A DNA stretch of 26,391 bases from NCBI GenBank assembly GCA_025997955.1, contig BNVH01000053.1:1-26391 (forward strand). The letters run 5' to 3'. The notes under the pieces are model-generated. The model was not told the origin of the DNA and ran no database searches. It was given only the letters and a program-made list of their open reading frames with translations. Of this stretch, positions 16,527 to 23,864 are shown one piece after another. Within the stretch, counting starts at the first letter, position 1. Each line of letters begins with the position of its first letter. The position numbers and the translations under genes were made by a program. Source of the DNA: Synergistales bacterium. Its GTDB lineage: Bacteria > Synergistota > Synergistia > Synergistales > Aminobacteriaceae.

Positions 16527-16557
16527 TAAGGGGGCGCGAGTTTTTCGCGCCCCCTTA
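16527..16557. terminator. Shared hairpin between the convergent ATPase gene and Ter operon
   Basis: A perfect 13-pair stem TAAGGGGGCGCGA / TCGCGCCCCCTTA has a five-base loop. The right arm contains the stop codon of the HAD gene on the minus strand. The U-tract is poor in both directions, so it may act as an RNA 3' barrier as much as a terminator. Confidence 0.75.
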
Positions 16558-17304
16558 CAATAATTTCAAAACATTAGCGAGAACAAACAGCCCAAAACTC
16601 GTGGGCGGTCCTTTATGAAAATTGAAATTGCAAGAGTGAAAATTGTAGTCAGACGGCACAAAAGCCAAATCGGAGTATAGTAGCATACTCAAATCCATAT
16701 CCCTGTCCCCCGCGCAAAAAACCCTTTCACAAGGGAACATTTTCCTAAAACGCGCTACCGCGGCTCCTTTGTTTATGACTTTCGGTATTATATAGAGCTT
16801 GTCATTGGTCGTCAGCAAATCGAATCTCTCATCGACAGCGCCGCGCAGCAGCGCGGCTGTCGCGTCAATATCAGAGCTTTTTGTGAAAATGAACATACCG
16901 TCGATAAGCCTTATGTCAAAGTTGATTTTCTCGTCCTCTCGCAACAAGGCGATATACTGGTTCATTTTTAAGGCGCAGCCGTCAATAGCGGCATAGGTTT
17001 CATCCTGCCAAGCCTTGTCGATTGCGCCATTACGGAGCAAATTTCCGCCGTTGCTGACGATAGCGAACTCAGGGCCGCCGCCGCTGAGCAGAGCGACGCG
17101 CGTATATTGTTCAACAGACCTTGTTGTGACGGGCAAGAAAAGACATTTTCGGTTGACCTCTTGGAGTAGATTGAACGAAGCGACGCTCATAAATGACAGT
17201 TCTTTTCCGCCGCGCTGTTCTACGCATATATCGCCCTCTGTCTTCACCTTGTACGAATATATGAGCGTATTGTCCAAATCGGAGGCGAAAATCGTATCAA
17301 ACAT
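16555..17304 (-). CDS. HAD-superfamily hydrolase of the Ter enzyme module
   Basis: A 249-residue soluble phosphohydrolase. Motif I is SDLDNTL with Asp9 (nucleophile) and Asp11; motif II is the Thr/Ser in PVTTRS; motif IV is CAGDRDMD near residues 197-204. The region between motifs II and III is long enough for a C2-type cap (Cof-like), which usually favours small phosphorylated substrates. It is the last gene of the Ter operon: its ATG overlaps the preceding gene's stop by eight bases (ATGTTTGA), indicating translational coupling. HAD phosphatases of this type recur with the TRSP, StiP and ATP-grasp proteins and are thought to remove phosphate from a ribosylated intermediate. The substrate is unknown. 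Confidence 0.85.
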   Translation of the reverse strand: MFDTIFASDLDNTLIYSYKVKTEGDICVEQRGGKELSFMSVASFNLLQEVNRKCLFLPVTTRSVEQYTRVALLSGGGPEFAIVSNGGNLLRNGAIDKAWQDETYAAIDGCALKMNQYIALLREDEKINFDIRLIDGMFIFTKSSDIDATAALLRGAVDERFDLLTTNDKLYIIPKVINKGAAVARFRKMFPCERVFCAGDRDMDLSMLLYSDLAFVPSDYNFHSCNFNFHKGPPTSFGLFVLANVLKLL

Positions 17305-18367
17305 CGGATAAATCTCTGATAATTCCGCAGGCGCGGTAGTTTTTCAGCGGATAATGCACTATATCGACGTTTTTATCCTCAGCGAGGCTAACTATGTGCG
17401 ATACATATTTTTCGGAATTCTCACGAATCAGCACAAACCCCGGCGTTCGGCGCAGCAGTACGCGCGTTGTCTCGCCGATTCCAGGTTTTACAAAATTGAT
17501 ATTTTTTACGCCGAACTCCCTTGCGATATTTTCAGCCTCGACAGCGCCGCCATATCCGTTTATAGCGAGTTGAACAGAATTTACGTCTTCATCGGAATAA
17601 TCAAACTCGGACTCTATTTTATTTATGAACTCGTAAGTTCTGTCAAGTTCGCGCAGTTCAGAATAAAAAGCAGCGCCGTGAAAGTCATCTTGACCGATAA
17701 TATCGGCGCGGTAAAACGTCCTGCTCATAAGCCCGCACACAGTTGAGTTCAGGCAGGAGCTCGCTATCAGGAAGTCCTCGTTTGTCCCAAAAATAGTCGC
17801 GACGCCGGCTGGGTCTGACAAGACGGCAAGAGAACAGTCGACACCGGGGTAGCTTGACATCGCCTGTTTGAGTTCGGTGAATATAGCGCCTTTTCCGGTC
17901 CAACCATCGACGAACTGTAGGCTTTCCGTTTTGTGGCGGCTTAAAATATATCCCATAGCCGTCCTGTCAATTCCGCGTCCGCGTATTATCGAAACGGTGT
18001 AGTGCGGAACAGTGACGCGGTATTTTTTGTCCAAGTATCGCTTTATCAATATACCGATAGGCGTCCCAGAGCGGGCGAGCGATATGAGAACGACATTTTC
18101 GCCTTTTGCGCGGTAGATTTTTCGGGCGACAGATTTTACAGCGCTTGCCGTTATTTTGCTGAAATTTGAGAGCGCGAAGCGGTACTCCTGTAAGTAGGCC
18201 TCTTTTGGCTTATACTCCAAGGGCAGCATTTCAGAATAATGCACACCCCCCTGTATTAGCGCTTCGCGTGTTTGCGACGGCAGGGGTTCGACCATTCCCG
18301 TAATGTCTTTGAGCAATATTGTCACGTCTTTTGGCAAAAACGTGCTTTGCATACCTATTTTTTCCAT
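17297..18367 (-). CDS. StiP-type protein with PRTase-like motif and C-terminal PELOTA-like domain
   Basis: A 356-residue protein matching the family annotated as 'cysteine protease StiP' in Ter clusters. The N-terminus STFLPKDVTILLKDI is typical. The middle holds SLARSGTPIG (96-105), HYTVSIIRGRGID (122-134) and FVDGWTGKG (152-160), the last resembling a phosphoribosyltransferase PRPP loop. The C-terminal part (about 290-356), including LLRRTPGFVLIRE and YPLKNYRACGIIRDL, looks like an L7Ae/PELOTA RNA-binding fold. Protease activity is a database label I cannot confirm from the sequence. The start was set at ATG 18367, 13 bases inside the upstream gene's end; ATG 18352 would also preserve the family N-terminus. 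The gene overlaps both neighbours, so it is translated with them. It probably acts with the TRSP protein on a ribosylated metabolite. Confidence 0.8.
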   Translation of the reverse strand: MEKIGMQSTFLPKDVTILLKDITGMVEPLPSQTREALIQGGVHYSEMLPLEYKPKEAYLQEYRFALSNFSKITASAVKSVARKIYRAKGENVVLISLARSGTPIGILIKRYLDKKYRVTVPHYTVSIIRGRGIDRTAMGYILSRHKTESLQFVDGWTGKGAIFTELKQAMSSYPGVDCSLAVLSDPAGVATIFGTNEDFLIASSCLNSTVCGLMSRTFYRADIIGQDDFHGAAFYSELRELDRTYEFINKIESEFDYSDEDVNSVQLAINGYGGAVEAENIAREFGVKNINFVKPGIGETTRVLLRRTPGFVLIRENSEKYVSHIVSLAEDKNVDIVHYPLKNYRACGIIRDLSDV

Positions 18368-19446
18368 CTGACGATCGTCACGTCGTTGCCCGCGTGTTTC
18401 AAAGCACAAAGCAAGTCGCTCACGCCAATGCCCGTATACGCTGAATCCGTCAGCACTATAACAGCGTCATACTTTTGCAGATTATAGATAAACGTCACTC
18501 GCTCGTCGTCGTAAAAACTTCTAAGCGTCGCCCTGGAGAAAAGCGGATACCCGTCCTCACGGCAGGGCATAATCGGACTGCGCGTCGTCGCGTGGACTTT
18601 CACGCTCTTCGCCTCACGAGCTATCATCCTGCCCGCTACGAGCGCCGGGTACATAAACTCCTCCGTGCCCATGACAAGCACATTTTTGTTGTCATGCCGT
18701 ATTGACGCGGCTGTTTTTTTGGCAAATTCAAGACAGGCTTTGTCGTAGTCAGACATCAGGACGCCAAGCCGCGGGTCGGCAAAGCCCGATATTTCAATAA
18801 TTTTAGGAATAATATTCTCGCGCTTAAAATCAACATCCGGCAAAAATTTTGAAAAACGCGCAATTCTCTCATTGAAATCAATTTTTGGCGTTTCGCTCAA
18901 AAACACGCGCTCAGCCGATATGGCGTCGAGGTTCTCGCCCGACGTGCCGCCGCTCAATAAAGACGCCGCGATTATCCGCGCGTTTTGACTGATTATATGT
19001 TTTTCCTGAAGCTCGCGCACGAAGTTGCGTATTGTTCTGGCCGTGCTTATCTCGTCGTCGACAAAAACAACGCATTCAAAGTTTTGAAAATCCCTACGCG
19101 GCAAAGACGAAAAAAGCGTATGCTGAGTCGCGTGAGAATGTTCCTCCGAGAAAGAGACTATATGCTTGTCTATCGGGTATGTTTCTCGCGTCGTATGAGT
19201 ATAGACGCAGTTCGGTATCTGAGACGCGACGGCCGTGCCTATGGCCGTCGCTGTTTCGGCAAAGCCGATTACGAGCGCCATTTTGCCTTTCGTCTCAAGA
19301 GCTGTTTTTTTGCCTAAACTCTCAAAATAAAGGAGCGTTTGCGCTGGGTCAGACGGAACGTGTTTTGCCATAAGATGGTTTACAAGAACATATGGGCGTT
19401 TCGCGTTTGCCTCACGAACCGCAATGCTTATATTTGTAGCGTTCAT
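18355..19446 (-). CDS. Phosphoribosyltransferase with C-terminal TRSP domain
   Basis: A 363-residue two-domain protein. The N-terminal half is a type I PRTase fold with the PRPP-binding loop VVFVDDEISTART (126-138); unusually, acidic residues are followed by E-I-S-T instead of the common G-x-T. The C-terminal half has the name-giving Thr-Arg-Ser-Pro at 288-291 (HATTRSPIMP) and ends just after LTDSAYTGIG, a second loop-like motif. This is the PRTase_2 plus TRSP architecture confined to Ter-associated operons. It is expected to transfer ribose-5-phosphate to a base-like acceptor. It lies 19 bases downstream of the ATP-grasp gene and overlaps the StiP gene. Acceptor and product are unknown. Confidence 0.87.
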   Translation of the reverse strand: MNATNISIAVREANAKRPYVLVNHLMAKHVPSDPAQTLLYFESLGKKTALETKGKMALVIGFAETATAIGTAVASQIPNCVYTHTTRETYPIDKHIVSFSEEHSHATQHTLFSSLPRRDFQNFECVVFVDDEISTARTIRNFVRELQEKHIISQNARIIAASLLSGGTSGENLDAISAERVFLSETPKIDFNERIARFSKFLPDVDFKRENIIPKIIEISGFADPRLGVLMSDYDKACLEFAKKTAASIRHDNKNVLVMGTEEFMYPALVAGRMIAREAKSVKVHATTRSPIMPCREDGYPLFSRATLRSFYDDERVTFIYNLQKYDAVIVLTDSAYTGIGVSDLLCALKHAGNDVTIVRWKK

Positions 19447-19465
19447 TTTCCGCTAATACCACCAA

Positions 19466-20461
19466 TCAAAGCAGGATAGGTTTTTCAACGTAAGTCACTA
19501 ACTTCGCCGTATCGTCGACTTGCCACGCGGCCCTTACGCCAAGCAGTTTATTTACGGCTACAACTGGAATATTTACGCCGCTTGCCATACAGGACATGTG
19601 GATACCGCCGGACATGCGCGTATTTACCTCAAGCAGATAATATTTATCTCCGTCGTACTTAAACTGGATATTACAAGGATATTCTAAACCAAATTTTTTT
19701 GTTATCTTCGAGCATGACGCTGTCACACAGCTATCGTATTTCACTTCTTCTATTCTGCCGCTTTTGTACCGAGGAATAATTATATCTCCGCTGTCCGTCG
19801 CTAAGCAGTCCGCGCTGATTTCGACGCCGCTCAAGTAGGGCATGACAAGCATATCGGCAAACCGCTCTAACGAGCCGAGTGTTTTTATGGCCTCGCTATA
19901 TGTTATCTTGCTTCCACGCCCTCTAAAAAGCCCGCCATAACCGGCTACACTATCGTCAATTACGCGAAAACTCAAAGCGCCCTCGTCGGACGAAAATTTA
20001 ACGCATATTCTGTTATCTTTTGTTTTTAGCTTGGCGTACGCTTCCTCAAAGCCGGACAAATCGTTCACCACCGAAAACGGCGGAACAATATTGGAGCCGC
20101 GCAACGCGTTATAAGTAGCCGCCTTGTCAGCCAATAACGCAATCTTCTGGTAAGACTCCGCCATCACGGACGCGCCCATTGCGGCAAACTCACTGATTCT
20201 CTTTGCGATTGCCTCCATGCCTCGCTTTGGTATAAAAATATCAATGTTGTTTTCGCGAACAAAGTCGAGGCAAAAATCGACATATTGTCCGTCATGCTCG
20301 TATTCCGGCTCGACAAACCAAGCGTCGCAGACCTTTTGATACACGCAGTTTTCGTTTTGATTGCTTCCTATTACAAAAAATTCTTCACGCAGAAGTTCTA
20401 TGATGAAGTACGCCGCGCTGAACCAATGGTTAAGCCAAATTCGTTTTTTATTTTTCATCAT
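19466..20461 (-). CDS. ATP-grasp ligase of the Ter enzyme module
   Basis: A 331-residue ATP-grasp protein. The N-terminal Rossmann-like part (about 1-105) precedes an ATP-binding region with a small flexible segment near ICVKFSSDEGALSF, and the metal-binding strand YLLEVNTRMSGGIHMSC (Glu278, Asn280) near residues 275-291. This carbamoyl-phosphate-synthase-like signature joins a carboxylate to an amine or thiol through an acyl-phosphate. It opens with two ATGs (20461 and 20458) and only a weak AGGA overlapping the first, eight bases after a perfect 13-pair hairpin, so translation may be low or controlled. It follows terD and precedes the TRSP protein. In related clusters an aldolase of the HpcH/HpaI family accompanies it; none is seen here. 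Confidence 0.85.
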   Translation of the reverse strand: MMKNKKRIWLNHWFSAAYFIIELLREEFFVIGSNQNENCVYQKVCDAWFVEPEYEHDGQYVDFCLDFVRENNIDIFIPKRGMEAIAKRISEFAAMGASVMAESYQKIALLADKAATYNALRGSNIVPPFSVVNDLSGFEEAYAKLKTKDNRICVKFSSDEGALSFRVIDDSVAGYGGLFRGRGSKITYSEAIKTLGSLERFADMLVMPYLSGVEISADCLATDSGDIIIPRYKSGRIEEVKYDSCVTASCSKITKKFGLEYPCNIQFKYDGDKYYLLEVNTRMSGGIHMSCMASGVNIPVVAVNKLLGVRAAWQVDDTAKLVTYVEKPILL

Positions 20462-20468
20462 CCTAAAT

Positions 20469-20498
20469 AGCCTGCGCGAAAAAACTTTCGCGCAGGCT
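20469..20498 (-). promoter_or_regulatory. Intra-operon stem-loop between terD and the enzyme genes
   Basis: AGCCTGCGCGAAA and TTTCGCGCAGGCT form a perfect 13-pair stem with a four-base loop. It lies 8 bases after the terD stop and ends 7 bases before the ATP-grasp start. It has no U-tract, so it is unlikely to be a full terminator. It is well placed to protect terD mRNA from 3' decay or lower expression of the enzymes. Confidence 0.65.
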
Positions 20499-20506
20499 TC
20501 TCACAT

Positions 20507-21085
20507 CTATACGTTTACGCCGAAGTTTTTGCAGAGCGCCGCGAGTCCGCCGGAGAAGCCGCTGCCTATGGCGTTGAACTTCCACTCCGCGCCTTGGCGG
20601 TAGAGTTCACCCACGACGACGGCCGTCTGGACGGAGAAGTCCTCGCCGAGGTCGTAGCGGATTAGCTCCTGATTCGTTATCTCGTCCGCTATGCGAACAA
20701 AGGCGTTCGAGACCATGCCGAAATTCTGTCCGCGTTTTTCCGGCTCGTAGATGGTGACGGTAAAGGCGATTTTCTGCACGTTTGCCGGGACTTTCTCCAA
20801 GACGACGGAGATTTGCTCGTCGTCGCCGTCGCCAGCGCCCGTGAGGTTGTCGCCGTGCGACCAGACAGAGCCGCTTGCGTGCTTCTGGTTGCCGTAGAAC
20901 ACAAAGTCCGCGTCGCTTTGCACTTTGCCGTTCGCGTCGCACAGAAACGCCGACGCGTCAAGGTCAAAATCAGCGCCGCCGTCATACTTGTTCGTGTCCC
21001 AGCCAAGTCCTACAAGCACCTGCTTGAGGTTTGCGTTTCCCTTAGTGAGGTCAACTTTTTGACCTTTTTGCAAATTGATAGCCAT
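20507..21085 (-). CDS. terD: TerD-family Ca2+-binding stress protein (second copy)
   Basis: A 192-residue single-domain TerD protein, soluble and cytoplasmic. The family binds Ca2+ and is linked to tellurite resistance, phage inhibition and envelope or metal stress. Conserved blocks: KGQKVDLTKG at the N-terminus, LGWDTNKYDGGADFDLDASA and the acidic loop DNLTGAGDGDDE, which together carry the Ca2+ ligands, and a C-terminal FNAIGSGFSGGL. The start was set at ATG 21085 because AGGAG is nine bases upstream and this aligns with the first copy; the 13 upstream in-frame codons come from the end of the other terD gene. It is 22 bases after terD copy one and closely similar to it, a local duplication. 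All visible Ca2+ ligands are intact. Confidence 0.95.
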   Translation of the reverse strand: MAINLQKGQKVDLTKGNANLKQVLVGLGWDTNKYDGGADFDLDASAFLCDANGKVQSDADFVFYGNQKHASGSVWSHGDNLTGAGDGDDEQISVVLEKVPANVQKIAFTVTIYEPEKRGQNFGMVSNAFVRIADEITNQELIRYDLGEDFSVQTAVVVGELYRQGAEWKFNAIGSGFSGGLAALCKNFGVNV

Positions 21086-21107
21086 AATATTTTCTCCTAT
21101 TTTTTGT

Positions 21108-21686
21108 TTAGACGTTGACGCCAAAGTTGCCGCACAGGGCTTTTAAGCCTCCCGCGAAGCCGCTGCCTATGGCGTTGAACTTCCACTCCGCGCCGCTACG
21201 GTATAATTCGGCGACGATAACCGCCGTCTCGACCGAGTAGTCCTCGCCCAAATCGTAACGAATCAATTCTTCATTGGACGTCTCATTGACTACGTGGATA
21301 TACGCGTTAGAGACCTGGCCAAAGTTCTGTTTGCGCTCTTCCGCCTCGTGAATGGTGACCGTGAAGTCGACTTTAGCGACTTCCGCCGGTATTTTGCTCA
21401 GGTCTATGGAGATTGTCTCGTCGTCGCCGTCGCCAGCGCCCGTGAGGTTGTCGCCGTTATGCTTCACCGCGCCGCTATTGTGATCTTTGTTTCCATAGAA
21501 TACAAAGTCAGCGTCACTTGCTACTTTGCCGCTATCGGCGAGCAAAAACGCCGCCGTGTCCAAGTCGAAGTCAAAGCCTCCGTCGTACTTGTTGGTATCC
21601 CAACCCAACCCAACCGTTATCTTTGTCAGTCCGGGATTCGTCTTGGTCAAATCTACTTTCTGACCCTTAGAGAGACTTACCGCCAT
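21108..21686 (-). CDS. terD: TerD-family Ca2+-binding stress protein (first copy)
   Basis: A 192-residue TerD protein with the same length and layout as the second copy. LGWDTNKYDGGFDFDLDTAA (27-46, with Asp39, Asp41, Asp43) and GDNLTGAGDGDDE (78-90, with Asp79, Asp86, Asp88, Asp89) form the expected Ca2+-binding surface. A strong AAGGAGGA ribosome site is correctly spaced before ATG 21686. Differences from the second copy lie mostly in surface residues of the middle (KDHNSGAVKHN against KHASGSVWSHG) and in the HEAEERKQN segment, suggesting some division of roles. It follows the TerA-like gene by 28 bases. Confidence 0.95.
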   Translation of the reverse strand: MAVSLSKGQKVDLTKTNPGLTKITVGLGWDTNKYDGGFDFDLDTAAFLLADSGKVASDADFVFYGNKDHNSGAVKHNGDNLTGAGDGDDETISIDLSKIPAEVAKVDFTVTIHEAEERKQNFGQVSNAYIHVVNETSNEELIRYDLGEDYSVETAVIVAELYRSGAEWKFNAIGSGFAGGLKALCGNFGVNV

Positions 21687-21714
21687 GTGAATTCCTCCTT
21701 ACAAGTTTTTACCG

Positions 21715-22857
21715 CTATTTACGACCGGCACGCCATTGCATACCCCAACCATGCGCTTTGTCAAGTTCCTCTTGGCCATTATAAAACTGCACGAGCTTCT
21801 CGACTGAAAATGTTTCGTTGTTTATATTTTCCAACATCGCTATGGCGCAAAGTATTGATGACGAACCATATTCGTCAAGGTGCACTATTATATCTGGAGA
21901 ACTTAGCGTTTTCACTGTCACCACCGCGTCCGCCTCCCGCCAGTTGGCGACGCCGTCATATATGAACGTAAACACCAAAATGCGCTTTATCTCCGAAATT
22001 CTCGCTCCGTTGATTCGCAAAAATTCGCCGTCAGCCGAGCTTCCCGTTCTGTCGTCACCGTCAAGCGCGATGTAAGGCGGACTTGACAAGTTGCCAAACG
22101 AACTGCCCAGCGCCTGTATAGCTCCTTTAGAGCCGTTCTTGAGCTCGTAAAGGCACGCGAGGTCTAAGTCGATTGATTTCGCCTTTCCTAAAAATCCCGC
22201 TTTTCCTTTTTGTGTCCAGTTGAGGTTGCAGACTATCTCACCCAGTGATACACCGTGCGGTTTTTCGAGGTTGACTTTTTGTCCTTTCTTGAGCTCCACC
22301 TTGTGGGCAGCTTTCTGTTGCTCCTGCGGCGGCGGCGTTACTTCCGACCCGCCGTAAGACTTGAGCAAGTCCGACAGGCCGCCGTTAAAGCCGCTTGCCA
22401 CGCAGTTTATGCGCCACACGTCCTTTTTGTAGAGCTCAACGGCGACAATCGCTTTTTCTGACGAGAAGTTCGCGCCGCTCATATCCAAGCGCAAAGCCTC
22501 GGCGCCGCCTTTTTTGAGTGAGCAGGCAAAGGAGCGTATGTTCTTCATAGTCCCAGCGCCGTCTATATTTGCCGTGAAGACCAACTTGACGATCTTTGAG
22601 GGCAAGCGGCTTAAATTTATTTCAAACACCGCCGCCGCGCCGTTACGAGACATTATAATCTCTTGACCCGGCGACTTCGTTTGATTATAAAACACCATAT
22701 AGGCATCGTCGGAGAGCTTGTCGTTTGCGTCAACCCCAAAACAGCAGTAATCATACTCCGCGTCGCCATTCAGCGACATTTCGACTGTCAGCTTATCCGA
22801 GATATTGACATGTTTCTCTAATTTGTCGCGAAATCCACGCTGCATAACGCTCGCCAT
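21715..22857 (-). CDS. TerA-like protein with two tandem TerD-family domains
   Basis: A 380-residue protein close in size to enterobacterial TerA. Residues about 25-165 form a TerD-like domain ending in CVASGFNGGLSDLLKSYGG. A Pro/Gln-rich linker (PPPQEQQ, near 175-181) leads to a second domain that starts again with KKGQKVNLEKP and contains ALDGDDRTGSSADGEF. The DGVANWREADAVVTVK and VHLDEYGSSS segments are typical of TerA. In the first domain the Ca2+ loops are degenerate: the GDNLTGAGDGDD stretch is replaced by KSPGQEIIMSRNG. It may therefore be a partner or scaffold rather than a full Ca2+ binder. An AAGGAGG site precedes ATG 22857. It lies between the AIM24 gene and the terD pair. Confidence 0.85.
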   Translation of the reverse strand: MASVMQRGFRDKLEKHVNISDKLTVEMSLNGDAEYDYCCFGVDANDKLSDDAYMVFYNQTKSPGQEIIMSRNGAAAVFEINLSRLPSKIVKLVFTANIDGAGTMKNIRSFACSLKKGGAEALRLDMSGANFSSEKAIVAVELYKKDVWRINCVASGFNGGLSDLLKSYGGSEVTPPPQEQQKAAHKVELKKGQKVNLEKPHGVSLGEIVCNLNWTQKGKAGFLGKAKSIDLDLACLYELKNGSKGAIQALGSSFGNLSSPPYIALDGDDRTGSSADGEFLRINGARISEIKRILVFTFIYDGVANWREADAVVTVKTLSSPDIIVHLDEYGSSSILCAIAMLENINNETFSVEKLVQFYNGQEELDKAHGWGMQWRAGRK

Positions 22858-22890
22858 TGCCTATAACCTCCTTGCCTATTTTTTTACAGC

Positions 22891-23667
22891 TTAGCCAAAG
22901 CTGGGAGCTACGAGCGTTGTCGCAAGCCAAACCATGCCCTTGCCTCTAAACACGTTGACCAAGCCCTCGCCGGAAGCGGCGGAGCCTATCAGTGTTTTGC
23001 CTGAGCGTTCCACTGTCTGCTGCAAACTTCCGCTCCAGAGCATCGCGAAGTTGCCATCCACTTTCAGTACGCTGTTGTCAAGCTCTACAACGGAAATTTC
23101 ATTCATGGGCACTTTGCTTTCAAGAACGAGCAAGCCCGTCCCCCGCGCCGCTAACTGAAACAATCCGCCTTCTCCGCCAGCTATGGCGGTCGTGAGGCTG
23201 TTCCTCTTCGCGGTTATTTTTATGCCCTCGCTCGCGGCGTAAAAGAGCCCGTCATCCAAGCAGAATTCCTCATTGTCGAGCTCGGCCACTATGTAGTGTC
23301 TGAACGAAGGCTCCAACCCGACCTCACCCGTGCCCTTGTAGAGCGGCTTAATCGCTTTCTCGCCTGTGACATGCGACGTGAGAAGTTTCTTTGCGAAGTC
23401 TCCCACACCTGTTATCCCCGTCGTCATATCCACCGCACCCAACATATAGCTCATCGCTCCGGGCGACAACTGTACGCCGTCTTGCCCGCTCAGTGTAACT
23501 ACGCACTGCCGGAGCTTCAGGCCCTCTTTTTCGGCGAAATAGTACGCCATTCCCTGCGAGGGAGTTGAGGGTGTCAATGATTTATACTCAAACACCTCGA
23601 TAGTCACGCCGTTTTTCGAGTCTCTGCTGACCAAACTCATGTTTCCGTTGTTTGCAAAAATACTCAT
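22891..23667 (-). CDS. AIM24-family protein, first gene of the Ter operon
   Basis: A 258-residue protein of the AIM24/DUF124 family, a beta-rich fold related to the TerD-associated and tubby-like proteins. Glycine-rich strands follow one another: SLVSRDSKNGVTIEVFEY, GEKAIKPLYKGTGEVGLEP, FYAASEGIKITAKR, and GEGLVNVFRGKGMVWLATT near the end. No signal peptide, membrane segment or catalytic motif is seen. Bacterial members are often encoded beside terD genes; function is unknown, and an assembly or membrane-surface role is a guess. GGGGAG lies eight bases before ATG 23667. It is first in the operon, behind a TATAAT with a repeated heptamer. Confidence 0.85.
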   Translation of the reverse strand: MSIFANNGNMSLVSRDSKNGVTIEVFEYKSLTPSTPSQGMAYYFAEKEGLKLRQCVVTLSGQDGVQLSPGAMSYMLGAVDMTTGITGVGDFAKKLLTSHVTGEKAIKPLYKGTGEVGLEPSFRHYIVAELDNEEFCLDDGLFYAASEGIKITAKRNSLTTAIAGGEGGLFQLAARGTGLLVLESKVPMNEISVVELDNSVLKVDGNFAMLWSGSLQQTVERSGKTLIGSAASGEGLVNVFRGKGMVWLATTLVAPSFG

Positions 23668-23701
23668 AGCTTCAGCTCCCCATAAGCCAATTCTTACACT
23701 G

Positions 23702-23721
23702 ATTATATCTCAAGTCTCAAG
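23702..23721 (-). promoter_or_regulatory. Ter operon promoter -10 with tandem CTTGAGA heptamers
   Basis: On the minus strand a perfect TATAAT (23707-23702) is directly preceded by two head-to-tail CTTGAGA copies (23721-23708). There is no good -35 hexamer at 16-18 bases. The repeats occupy the spacer, so they may be an activator site, or compensate for the missing -35. The leader is about 30 bases. Confidence 0.45.
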
Positions 23722-23785
23722 TTTTTTCGCATTTCAAAAGATTTTTAGAGTTCTCTTTTTCCGTCCCCTGTGTTACTCTTTATTC

Positions 23786-23808
23786 ATTCGGCTATTTATT
23801 CGGCTATT
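23786..23808. repeat. Direct repeat upstream of the DJ-1 gene
   Basis: ATTCGGCTATT occurs twice with a 12-base period. The second copy runs into TTGACA (23807-23812), a consensus -35, but I find no acceptable -10 at normal spacing. It could be a regulator site or slippage. Confidence 0.5.
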
Positions 23809-23864
23809 GACACGCCGATGTATTGTCTGACTTTCTACAGAATTATTAAGGGATGGTGATTTAG

